Source of the DNA: an uncultured Lachnospiraceae bacterium
GTDB taxonomy: Bacteria > Bacillota > Clostridia > Lachnospirales > Lachnospiraceae
Reading direction: 5' to 3'
Length of the DNA: 64,000 nt
NCBI GenBank assembly: GCA_905235745.1
Contig: CAJOMN010000005.1
Span: 1-64,000, forward strand
The translations under genes and the position numbers were made by a program. Position 1 is the first letter of the stretch. Every line of letters begins with the position of its first letter. This document shows, piece by piece, positions 7,842-17,000 of this stretch. The notes below the pieces were generated by a model, which saw only the letters and a program-made list of their open reading frames with translations, ran no database searches and had not been told where the DNA came from.

Positions 7842-9347
7842 CTACCAGTTGTATTCTTTTATTCCTTCAAAGGTATTCCATTTTGCCGGGGTTATTTTCT
7901 CTTTCCAGTCAAGAGGAACTGCAGGTGTCTGATTATGGGAAGCCCGTTTATAGGCAGCCCTCAGTTCTATCTCCATATCCGGGGTAAGAGTACCCGGTCT
8001 TACCGATACGAAGAATGGTGTAGCGCTTATTGACAACAATTCGAGCCACTGCCTGTTCTTTTCCCGGGGGATCTTATCGGTAAGAGCGGCACAATCCGCG
8101 TCCGCGGCAAAAAAAGCGCCATGCTGGGGCATACGGAACGCCAGCGTGTTTATTCCCATCTTACGGGTTCTTTCCCATTCGATACCGCTTGTATCATCAC
8201 CTGTACGGTTGACTTCCATGAGTCCGGCTCCGAGATGTCCGATACAGTTACATCCGAGAATAAGCATATCCCCCGCCGCATCACGTATTGCCCGGTAACA
8301 ATCCGTAATGATCTCAGCCGTGGTTCGCGACGTATCCTTAAATCTCCATTTATCTTTTGTAAGATCCGTCCCCATTTCAAAACCCCACATACCGAATATA
8401 TCGTATGTGGAAAAATCATGTTTGATCAGTTCGAACCCCCAATCCCTGATACGGCAGATGTCCTTTTTAACATGATCGATGACTTCCGGAACCGAAATAT
8501 CAAGAACATTATCATCACGTTCCGATCTCCAGCCGGAGGGAATGTCGTCAGATATGTCAAGTAATGGACGGAACCAGATTCCGGGGCGCACATCCAGCTT
8601 CTTCATATCGGATGCCAGGCGTGCCATATCACCGTAATCACGGTTTCCGCCGTTCCACGGACCACCGTTATATGACGGAGTATGCGCCATCTGCCATCCG
8701 TCGTCGATCACCATAAAAGGCCGGTTAGCAATGCCTTCGGTCATGTATTTAAGATATTCGCAGTCCCTTAGGATGTCATCACGGGAGCTGATCCCGTAAG
8801 CATAGTACCAGTTATTGCATCCGTACAGAGGTGCATCGGGAAATAATGGATCATCACAAAGTGCTTCGCAAAAATCATGTGCTGCGGTATATGCATCCGT
8901 ATCCTCATATTTGCGCATGATAATGTCCGCCATCTTTAAAATGCGCCCTTTAAGCATAACGGCTTCGCTTCCGTTTCGCACGTCAAGATGAAGGACAAGG
9001 TCATTTCCCCTGATCTCCCAGTAACACATGGCACCTGGGCGAACCTTTACCCCGAAACCGATGATGCACTCCCCTCTGTCATCGATAAAATACCAGGGCA
9101 TTACACGCGATTCGCACCTGCATTTCCAGAAAAGATCTCCGTATGCCCGCTCCCATGTATCCGCGAGAAGCTTCCCGGCATCCTTCATTATGTCTTTCCA
9201 TATAAGCGATACTTCCTTTATCGGAAGATTTCCCGCGTCAAGGAATGCGGACAGAACATCTTCTTTAAGGTCGAGCCTGACAATTTGTCCGTCTTCGTCA
9301 GGTAAGACCTCATCAGGCAAGATAAGTATATTCTGCGAGTTATTCAT
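7842..9347 (-). CDS. GH36-like glycoside hydrolase (alpha-galactosidase clan)
   Basis: The protein has 501 aa and no signal peptide, so it is cytoplasmic. TIM-barrel motifs of clan GH-D are visible: NNWYYAYG (178-185), FMVIDDGWQ (211-219), IKHDF with Asp-311 as the probable nucleophile, and RTGDDTSG (381-388) supplying the probable acid/base. It is shorter than classical GH36 alpha-galactosidases (about 700 aa), with a reduced N-terminal beta domain. Its start overlaps the preceding reductase stop by 4 bp, so the two are translationally coupled. The exact substrate is unknown. Confidence 0.72.
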   Translation of the reverse strand: MNNSQNILILPDEVLPDEDGQIVRLDLKEDVLSAFLDAGNLPIKEVSLIWKDIMKDAGKLLADTWERAYGDLFWKCRCESRVMPWYFIDDRGECIIGFGVKVRPGAMCYWEIRGNDLVLHLDVRNGSEAVMLKGRILKMADIIMRKYEDTDAYTAAHDFCEALCDDPLFPDAPLYGCNNWYYAYGISSRDDILRDCEYLKYMTEGIANRPFMVIDDGWQMAHTPSYNGGPWNGGNRDYGDMARLASDMKKLDVRPGIWFRPLLDISDDIPSGWRSERDDNVLDISVPEVIDHVKKDICRIRDWGFELIKHDFSTYDIFGMWGFEMGTDLTKDKWRFKDTSRTTAEIITDCYRAIRDAAGDMLILGCNCIGHLGAGLMEVNRTGDDTSGIEWERTRKMGINTLAFRMPQHGAFFAADADCAALTDKIPREKNRQWLELLSISATPFFVSVRPGTLTPDMEIELRAAYKRASHNQTPAVPLDWKEKITPAKWNTFEGIKEYNW

Positions 9348-10951
9348 AAATATTTTTGAAGGCTCCTCCTGACGGCACCGGGCGCGCTGATCTGGTATCT
9401 TACTATTTCCTCTATCCTGTCACCTATACCTGCCTCATACAGATCCGATCCGAAGATGTTTGCATTTGATAATATGGGTCTAAGATTTCCCTGAAGGCTT
9501 TCGGGATTCCCGAATTCAACCCCGGAAAGAGCCGTCTTCATATCTTCCGCCATCGGATCGGGAGATAGTTCAAATGTATCTCCGTTATCGTCTACGGCAA
9601 GCAGATACCTTATCCATCCCGCGATCGCAAGGGGTATTCCTTTCAGAGCGGCAGCACTCCCATCCCTTTTTACATAAGCCTTAACGGTTTCTCCGAAACG
9701 TATCCCGACCATCTGTGATATATCGACAGCAATCCTTGCACTTGTATCACCCAGATAAGGATTGGTAAATCTTTCATTTATAACCTCGTCCAGAAATTCC
9801 TTAGGTGAGAGTATCCCCGGATCTTCCACAACAGGCAGGCCTTCGGTATATCCCACGATTTTGGCCAGCTTCAACAGGTCTTCATCCCTCATCGCATCCG
9901 AAAACAGTTCATATCCGAACATGCATGCATAGGTGCAAAGTGCAGTGTGTATCGGGTTTAAGCATACAGTTACCTTCATACGCTCGGCACGCCTTACGGT
10001 TTCCCTGTCCGCCATATAGACGCCTGCCTTCTCGAGCTGTGGCCGTCCGTTAGGGAAAGAATCCTCGATCACAAGATACTGTGCTTCCTCTGCATTTGCA
10101 AAAGGAGATATATATGTATGTTTATCCGTAATGACCGCTTCCATATCTTCAACTCCCAGACGAGCAAGTTCTTCCGCGACATTTTCCAGCGGGCGCGGCG
10201 TTATCTTATCAATCATGGTCCAGGGAAAAGTCACTTCGTTGCCGTCAGTGAGCCACTTTAAAAATGACGGATCCGTAAACCCGCGTTGTGTCCATTTGTC
10301 CGCGATATCACAGACACTTTCCTGAAGCTTCCGGCCGTTCTGGGAAACATTATCCATGGAAACAAGTGCAAGAGGCAGATGTCCTGCCTGATACCGTTTA
10401 TACAGCATTGCCGTAACTATACCGATTATTCCCACGGGTGCTTCGGGACCGTTCTCGATATCCTTCCGTACAAAGCTGAAGTACTCACCATCCGCATTCT
10501 TCAGCGCATATCCCTTTTCCGTGATCGTAAATGACACAAGCTGAAGTGACGGTGAAGCAAATACTTCACCGAGCCTTTCCAGTCCTTTGTTATCGCCATC
10601 TTCAATCTTTATTGATTCTGAGATCGAACCCAGTACCTTCTTTTCCCTGTTGCCGTCATTATGCATGGTCACAGCAAGAACGAGGTTATCGTGGGGTATG
10701 TATATCTTGTCGATAATATCCGTATCATAGGTCTCAACGCAGGTGATCCCCCTGTTCATGCTGCCGTCTGAAAGCAGCTTCTCGGCGATAGTACCGAGAA
10801 AAATACGAAAGATATTGCCGGCTCCCATATGAACCCATACCGGGGATTCGGCAGCTTTTCGGGAAGATGCTTCAACATCATAGGACGGAAGAGCGATCCC
10901 TGCCGCCTGCCATGCAGTGGTATCCTTTATTCCTTCATAATTCAGTTTCAT
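9344..10951 (-). CDS. Mannitol dehydrogenase family protein (fructuronate/tagaturonate reductase type)
   Basis: The protein has 535 aa. The N-terminal Rossmann part has HMGAGNIFR. The C-terminal part has the polyol long-chain dehydrogenase signature KVTVCLNPIHTAL (Lys, Asn and His of the active site). The family includes mannitol dehydrogenase, UxuB and UxaB. Length and context next to glycosidases favour a hexuronate or keto-sugar reductase, but the sequence does not separate them. GGGAGG lies 8 nt before the ATG. The gene lies 12 bp after the lipoprotein gene and overlaps the GH36-like gene. Confidence 0.8.
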   Translation of the reverse strand: MKLNYEGIKDTTAWQAAGIALPSYDVEASSRKAAESPVWVHMGAGNIFRIFLGTIAEKLLSDGSMNRGITCVETYDTDIIDKIYIPHDNLVLAVTMHNDGNREKKVLGSISESIKIEDGDNKGLERLGEVFASPSLQLVSFTITEKGYALKNADGEYFSFVRKDIENGPEAPVGIIGIVTAMLYKRYQAGHLPLALVSMDNVSQNGRKLQESVCDIADKWTQRGFTDPSFLKWLTDGNEVTFPWTMIDKITPRPLENVAEELARLGVEDMEAVITDKHTYISPFANAEEAQYLVIEDSFPNGRPQLEKAGVYMADRETVRRAERMKVTVCLNPIHTALCTYACMFGYELFSDAMRDEDLLKLAKIVGYTEGLPVVEDPGILSPKEFLDEVINERFTNPYLGDTSARIAVDISQMVGIRFGETVKAYVKRDGSAAALKGIPLAIAGWIRYLLAVDDNGDTFELSPDPMAEDMKTALSGVEFGNPESLQGNLRPILSNANIFGSDLYEAGIGDRIEEIVRYQISAPGAVRRSLQKYL

Positions 10952-10963
10952 GATTGCCTCCCA

Positions 10964-12808
10964 TTATTCTCTTACATACACATCCACGGTATATGTGCAA
11001 TCCTCTGCTTCAACGGTAATGACGCTCACTCCTTCCTGAAGCGGGGTGATCTTACCGTCTCTTCCTACAGTGCATACGGAAGTATCAGATGATCTGAATC
11101 TGATATTGTTGGAATTAAGTTCATATCCCGACAGTTCGTGTATGTCATAATCATCAAATACTGCCATGGGTCTGATTTTTACTATCACGGGTTCATATAA
11201 GCTTATATCATATTTATCGCACATCGGATAAAACGTCCTGATATGCGAATCATCATATTCGTCGGGCAGTATCTTTACACAGATTTCCCTTCGAAGCCCT
11301 TTATATTCGACACCTACCGTCGTTACGCCTTCCCGGGTCGGAAGGAGTGTATTGTCATCCGCCATCTCCAGATAATCGTGATCGTACGTCTCTATTCTGA
11401 TCTTATCCGAACCTATACTGCTCTTCTGCCTGTAGCTGTTCATCAGATAATATACGATGTTAACAGGCTCATCTATATGTGTTGTGTATGTGAGACGATC
11501 AGTCAACAGCATTATCGGCTCCTGACCAAGCAGCGATTCATCAATGACGATCTTCTGTTTCAGATTCTCCTTTCCGTCCTCGGAATTGTCGATCTCATCT
11601 GTATAGTCTATCCTGACGGGCACAAATCTTGTAGCCCACATTCCCCATTTTGATTCGCCCGAACCCGAGTATGCATAACCTATGAGCGATTCGTCATCGC
11701 TTCCGATATGACCGTATTCATCAGTCATCAGACCGCAGTTGTGGCAGCCGGTTATGACCCCGGTGTTTTGCTCGGACACGCGGACATAATTGATCCCGTC
11801 ATTTGACTCATAGTAAAGCAGACAACTGTCATCCTTGAATCTTCTGTTTGTCGTAAGAGCAAGGAATTTGCGGCTGTCTTCAAGATAGGCCACATCCCAT
11901 GAATCCGAATCCTCATATGTATAATCATTTACATCCGTGCAGTCATTTCTGAAGACGGAGATTCCTTCGTAATTCAGATTTGACGGCCATGACGGATCAG
12001 TAAGGTCTGCCGTATGAACGCGAGTTGCCCTGACCCATCCCAATACTTCCGAAAAGGAATCGAGGGTACTGTATACATACAATGTATTATCCACTGCAAC
12101 GAAGCTCGGCTCGCCGACACCCCATCCTATCTCCACGCCGTTATAATATAATATCGGAACAGGGTTTCCTCCCCAGCCACTTCCGTTCCACTTCTCATAC
12201 GGACCGTCGGGATTCCGGGATCTTGCAAGAAACAGATTGTTGCATAGTCCTTCCTTACTAATGGTTCCTGTGTATCCTAGATAGTAGTATCCTTCATAAT
12301 AGAATACATCCGGATCACATACCGATTGATAATCAACCGAACCCGGAGTGGGCGACAGAACTACCTTCTCATCACCCCATGTGCTTCCACCGTCGTCCGA
12401 ATGTCTGTAGGTTATCCAGTCATATTCCTTCTTACCGTCTCCGGGCGATGCAAACCACGCATCAACACTGCCGTCCTCATTCTTTATGATCGAAGGACCG
12501 TATCGATAATCGAGCTTGCCGCTCCTCCAAATGGCAAATACATCATTTCCCTCTCCCTCAAGAGTCAGTCTTATATGCTTATCGGCAAGAGCACTGTTAT
12601 ATTCTTCTCCGGAACCTTCATCTTCTGATACATCAGACAGCTCATCGTCCGCATTTTCTTCCGCATCAGACAATCCGGTCTCATGATCGTTCCCGATGGT
12701 TTCCACTGTTTCCATAGAAGGAACTTCTGCCGGTTCGCCCGAGCAGGCAGCAAGTGTAATGATCGCAACAAGCAATGTTAATTGTATGATTTTCTGTGAC
12801 CTGTACAT
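10964..12808 (-). CDS. Lipoprotein with beta-propeller glycosidase-like domain and bacterial Ig-like C-terminus
   Basis: The protein has 614 aa. The signal peptide ends in lipobox LAAC (Cys-22), followed by an acidic Ser/Glu linker, so it is exported and lipid-anchored. Residues about 80-400 look like a GH43/GH32-type five-blade propeller: YRYGPSIIKNEDGS, HSDDGGSTW and CDPDVFYYEGYYYLGYTG. The last 170 residues contain a Big_2-like fold ending GVSVITVEAEDCTYTV. It probably binds or trims an external glycan and feeds the downstream cytoplasmic enzymes. I cannot assign catalytic residues with confidence, so it might be a binding protein. Confidence 0.65.
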   Translation of the reverse strand: MYRSQKIIQLTLLVAIITLAACSGEPAEVPSMETVETIGNDHETGLSDAEENADDELSDVSEDEGSGEEYNSALADKHIRLTLEGEGNDVFAIWRSGKLDYRYGPSIIKNEDGSVDAWFASPGDGKKEYDWITYRHSDDGGSTWGDEKVVLSPTPGSVDYQSVCDPDVFYYEGYYYLGYTGTISKEGLCNNLFLARSRNPDGPYEKWNGSGWGGNPVPILYYNGVEIGWGVGEPSFVAVDNTLYVYSTLDSFSEVLGWVRATRVHTADLTDPSWPSNLNYEGISVFRNDCTDVNDYTYEDSDSWDVAYLEDSRKFLALTTNRRFKDDSCLLYYESNDGINYVRVSEQNTGVITGCHNCGLMTDEYGHIGSDDESLIGYAYSGSGESKWGMWATRFVPVRIDYTDEIDNSEDGKENLKQKIVIDESLLGQEPIMLLTDRLTYTTHIDEPVNIVYYLMNSYRQKSSIGSDKIRIETYDHDYLEMADDNTLLPTREGVTTVGVEYKGLRREICVKILPDEYDDSHIRTFYPMCDKYDISLYEPVIVKIRPMAVFDDYDIHELSGYELNSNNIRFRSSDTSVCTVGRDGKITPLQEGVSVITVEAEDCTYTVDVYVRE

Positions 12809-12832
12809 TTCATCCTATTTCCTTAACCTGTA

Positions 12833-13339
12833 TTATTCTATAGTAGTAAGGGCATTTGCCGCCTGCCCGATAATATGCTTCCATTCATCACACAGTTTTT
12901 CACAAGACCAGGCAGCATTTGCGGGACTTGTGGAAGGAAGGCATACAGCCTCACGCCCGATCAATGGTCTTGTATACTTCTGATAGTATTTGTACGCCGT
13001 CCTGCCATTGACGTATATTGCCCTGATGTCAGCTCCCTGTATGATCACATTCAGATCGTTGGGTGTGACATTTCTGATACTGGCATCGGAGGAGCCTTCA
13101 ATATCACATGAGGCGATAACGTCCCACACCGCGATCCTGTTGCGGATCAGGAATTCCTGCTTTTCATCAATTGTCTGCGGGGGATCTTCACCGAATACAA
13201 ATGATATGACATTCCAAAAACGGTTTTGCGGATGTCCATAGTAGAATGCGGTCTCCCTTGACTTGACAGACGGAAAGCTGCCAAGAATGAGGATCCTCGA
13301 ATCACTGTTATATACTGGCGGTATTGGGTGGGTGATCAT
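12833..13339 (-). CDS. DNA-deoxyinosine / uracil-DNA glycosylase (UDG superfamily, family 6 type)
   Basis: The protein has 168 aa. Motifs of the hypoxanthine-DNA glycosylase branch: ILILGSFPSVKSRE, YYGHPQNRFWNVI and the C-terminal LPSTSPANA loop. The enzyme excises deaminated bases to start base-excision repair. It lies 24 bp upstream of the lipoprotein gene on the same strand, though the functions look unrelated. No Shine-Dalgarno sequence is seen; TACTATACAT directly precedes the ATG. Confidence 0.88.
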   Translation of the reverse strand: MITHPIPPVYNSDSRILILGSFPSVKSRETAFYYGHPQNRFWNVISFVFGEDPPQTIDEKQEFLIRNRIAVWDVIASCDIEGSSDASIRNVTPNDLNVIIQGADIRAIYVNGRTAYKYYQKYTRPLIGREAVCLPSTSPANAAWSCEKLCDEWKHIIGQAANALTTIE

Positions 13340-13377
13340 ATGTATAGTAAGACCATTTCAGAGCAGTTGAGCAACTG

Positions 13378-13630
13378 TCAAATTCTCCTGACTATCCAAT
13401 CATTAATTGTACGTTCCCGGGAATCAAAATTGATCCCTACTTTCAGTAGTGTTCGGTTATCTGCTGCGTAGGGTTTGTCATATCCCGCTTCTTATGTCAA
13501 AATTAGAACTCTTGAAATACGGCGCACCCTGCTGTATAAGCCTGTATATATATTCGGTTTTATCCACATACAGGAATCCTTCTGTCCTTAGCTTTTCAAA
13601 ATCCTGTATCCCTATGGGCAGCTTTCTCAT
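13378..13630 (-). pseudogene. Gutted AAA-ATPase-like (PD-(D/E)XK-associated) gene remnant
   Basis: GGAGG and ATG at 13630 open an intact N-terminus (RKLPIGIQDFEKLRTEGF, then YVDKTEYIYRLIQQGAPYF), the hallmark of the large AAA-ATPase-like family that carries a C-terminal nuclease-like domain. After residue 39 the family sequence stops and the frame ends at 13478. In another frame the family's C-terminal end follows directly (GYDKPYAADNRTLLKVGINF, then DSRERTINDWIV), ending at 13378. The middle 400 or more residues, including the Walker motifs, have been lost by internal deletion. Confidence 0.75.
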
Positions 13631-13762
13631 ACTGTCCTCCATACCTTGTCACGTCTCTGTTCTATGCATTTTCGCTATCATTCTGATTATATCGCCTGAG
13701 CGCACCATAGGCAACAGGATCAGGAGCGGCCGGACAGAATACTGTTAATACTGTTATAGGAT

Positions 13763-13789
13763 TTGTCAATATGATACAATTATTACAAT
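13763..13789 (+). promoter_or_regulatory. Candidate cas9 promoter
   Basis: TTGTCA (13763-13768) and TACAAT (13784-13789) are 15 bp apart. An extended -10 alternative TGATACAAT lies at 13772-13780. Either would give a cas9 leader of about 220 nt running antisense through the whole tracrRNA. This is the weakest link of the CRISPR annotation. Confidence 0.35.
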
Positions 13790-13847
13790 AAATAAACTAA
13801 TCGCATTCACTATGATTCGCCTAAATATGTATGGGAGAAAATCAAGA

Positions 13848-13977
13848 GAAAATAAAAAAGGCTTCCAATAAAGAAACCCTTTTTATTACACACCATGTGT
13901 ATCCGGACAAAGCCGGTGAGTTGAGTAAACTTTTATTTGAACTCACAGTGCTGTTTCATAGGGGACTATGATCAGCA
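13848..13977 (-). ncRNA. tracrRNA
   Basis: The plus strand at 13936-13966 reproduces the CRISPR repeat (CAGTGCTgTTTCATAGGGGACT, one mismatch, with a diverged 5' part), so the minus-strand transcript carries the anti-repeat. Reading on in the minus direction are hairpins GTGAGTT/AACTCAC (13916-13946), CCGG-CTTTGT-CCGG, TACACA-TGG-TGTGTA and a terminator with six T residues. The predicted length is about 125 nt. It lies directly upstream of cas9, transcribed away from it, and is antisense to any long cas9 leader. Confidence 0.88.
13854..13887 (-). terminator. tracrRNA terminator, possibly bidirectional
   Basis: On the minus strand AAAAAGG-G-TTTC pairs with GGAA-G-CCTTTTT around TTTATT and is followed by a T-run. 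In the plus direction the same stem (one extra mismatch) is followed by TTTTTATT, so it could also attenuate a cas9 transcript started near 13790. Confidence 0.75.
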
Positions 13978-13982
13978 ACATT

Positions 13983-14011
13983 ATAGTAATATATCATTGG
14001 GAGGTTGTCAA
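13983..14011 (-). promoter_or_regulatory. tracrRNA promoter
   Basis: On the minus strand TTGACA (14006-14011), 17 bp and TACTAT (13983-13988). The predicted start is near 13976, about 10 nt before the anti-repeat. The -35 box lies between the cas9 ribosome binding site and its GTG start. Confidence 0.7.
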
Positions 14012-14014
14012 TCT

Positions 14015-17000
14015 GTGAAAGAAAGCAAAAAATACTACATTGGGTTGGATATTGGTACGGATTCAGTAGGTTACGCTGCTTGCGACGAACAGTATAATTT
14101 GCTGAAATTTCGGGGAGAACCGGCTTGGGGAGTTACGGTATTTGACAAAGCGAGCTTAAACAGTGAAAGAAGAAGTTTCAGGTCGGGGCGAAGGCGACTG
14201 GATAGACGGCAGCAAAGGGTATTATTTTTACAGGAACTATTTGCGCCTGAGATTGCAAAGAAGGATGAAAGGTTTTTTATCAGATTATCTGAAAGTGGAA
14301 TGTGGCGTGAAGATGTAAATGATCGCTATATTTTCTTTAATGATCCCGATTTTAATGATAAAGATTATTTTGATACATATCCTACTATCCATCATTTGCT
14401 TGTGGATCTAATGGACAGCAATGAGCCTCATGATGTAAGACTTGTTTATCTTGCTTGTGCGTGGCTGGTTGCACACAGAGGTCATTTTCTTAGCAATGTA
14501 AATGAAGACAGCATAGATGAAATAAAAGAAATATCTTCTGTGTATCTCAATTTCAGAGATTATTTTGTCTCCAATGGCTATGACGTGCCGTGGGGTGATA
14601 TTAATATTGAGGAATTGGGTTCATGTCTTAAATCTAAAAACGGTGTTACAGCTAAATCCAAAAGATTAATTGAAATATTGTTAAACGGACAAAAGCCATC
14701 CAAGGAAACCAGAGAAGAATTCCCGTTCAGTCAGGATGCGATCATCAAACTTTTGGCAGGAGGGAAGTGTAAACCGAAAGATATCTTCCAAAAAGAAGAA
14801 TACAGTGAACTGGAATCAATCTCTCTTGGCATGACCGATGAAAAATTCGAAGAGCTTGCGGGTGCTTTGAATGAGGATTTTGAACTTATAGATGCCTTGA
14901 GGCGATTGTACGATTGGTCGGTATTGGCAGATTCCCTTGGTGATTTCAATTCCGTATCACATGCTAAAGTGAAAATTTATGAACAGCACGAAGCAGATTT
15001 AAAGACTCTTAAATTCTTCATCAGAAAATATCGTAAAAAAGATTATGATGACATTTTCAGGAAAATAGAAAAGGGTAAGGCTAATTATGTGGCCTATACG
15101 CTTCATTCTGATGAGAAGAATCAGTCAGAATTAAAGAGCACAAATATAACCGATTTTTCCAAATATATATTAAAAACTGTAGGCGATATAGTTCCCGAAG
15201 ATTCGGAAAGAGACACATATGAGGATATGGTGAGGAGGCTTAAAGAGGAAACTTTTCTTCCCAAGCAGCGTGTTACGGACAACCGTGTTATTCCCAATCA
15301 GTTATATCTTTATGAATTAAAGAAGATTTTAAAGAATGCTTCCGGATATCTTGCTTTTCTGAATAATAAAGATGAGGATGGACTGACAGTTTCGGATAAG
15401 ATTATTTCCATTTTTAAATTTAAACTTCCTTATTATGTGGGTCCTTTAAACACCAATTCGGAATTCTCATGGTTGTCTCGCAAAGCAGGAAGAATTACTC
15501 CGTGGACATACACCATGATGATAGATATGGATCAAAGCGAGGAAGAATTTATCCGGAAGATGACCAATCAATGCACATATCTTCCCGGAGAGCATGTCCT
15601 TTCCAAGGATTCTTTGTGCTATCATAAATTTATGGTTCTCAATGAATTAAATAATCTTCGAATCGATGGAAGAAAGATAACCGTTGAAATGAAGCAGGAG
15701 ATTTATGAAGATCTTTTCATGAAAAAAAGAAGAGTCACTCAAAAGGCTCTTCTGGATTTTTGCATAAGCAGAGGGTACATAGATAAGGACAGAAAAGACA
15801 TAAAAGATATCTTTACGGGGATAGATACTGATTTTAAAGCAAATCTGATGCCGCAGATTGCTTTCAAGGGACTTATGGAATCAGGTGCCCTTTCCGAAGA
15901 GGATGTGGAACATATAATTGAGAGGGCTTCATATGCTGAAGACAAGAATCGACTGAGCAGATGGTTAAAGAAGGAATATCCGAACTTGCCAGAGGAGGAT
16001 ATTAAGTATATCTGTTCCCTAAGGATTAAGGACTTCGGACGGTTATCGCGCAGATTCTTGACGGTATTGGAAGGTATTGATAAGAGTACCGGTGAAGTGA
16101 CGACCATAATGCGAGTGTTATGGGAAACCAATTATAACCTTATGGAGATATTGTCGGATAGATTTACATTTAATGAGGTTATCGAGACATATTGCAAAGA
16201 TTATTATTCGGAACATCCACATACACTGGGTGACAGACTTGATGAGATGTATGTTTCCAATGCTGTGAAGCGCCCTATCTATCGAACTCTGGACATTGTC
16301 AAGGATCTTCAGAAAGCTTTTGGCGAACCTTCAAAGATTTTCATTGAAATGACCCGTGGTGCATCTGAAGAGCAAAAGGGTAAGAGAACAAAATCCAGAT
16401 ATCAACAGTTATTGGATCTTTATTCCGAATGTAAGGATGAGGATGTCAGAGATCTGAAAAAAGAGCTTGAAAATCTTGGTGAGTATGTTGAAAACAGGTT
16501 GCAGGGAGACCGACTCTACCTTTATTTCATGCAGTTCGGGAAGAGCGCATACAGCGAAACGATGATCAACTTGGAAGATTTAATGGCCGGATCCAAGGAT
16601 TACGACATAGACCACATATATCCGCAGGCTTATGTGAAAGATGACAGTATAATCAATAACAAGGTTCTTGTACTTTCAAAAGAAAATGGCGAGAAAAAGG
16701 ATGTTTATCCCATTAAATCAGGGATTCAGAACAAGATGAAAGCAACATGGAACTATTGGAGAGCCGTCGGTACTCTGAGTGATGAGAAGTATCGAAGACT
16801 TACAAGAACAACTCCATTTTCAGAGGATGAGAAGTACGGATTTATTAACAGGCAGCTCACGGAAACCTCTCAGTCCACGAAAGCGGTGGCTCTGCTCTTA
16901 AAAGATAAATTTCCGGATGCAGAGATAGTTTATACCAAGGCAAAGCTTGCCTCGGAATTCCGACAGGAGTATGAGATTTACAAGTCGAGAAGTTTTAACG

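Noticed and set aside
13449-13748. 99-aa plus-strand frame before cas9
   Set aside because: It is the complement of the AAA-ATPase-like remnant, whose minus-strand reading matches a known family at both ends.
13937-14014. In-frame TTG extension of cas9 by 26 codons
   Set aside because: It starts inside the tracrRNA anti-repeat, has no ribosome binding site and adds residues not found in other Cas9 proteins; the GTG at 14015 has GGGAGG and a family-typical N-terminus.
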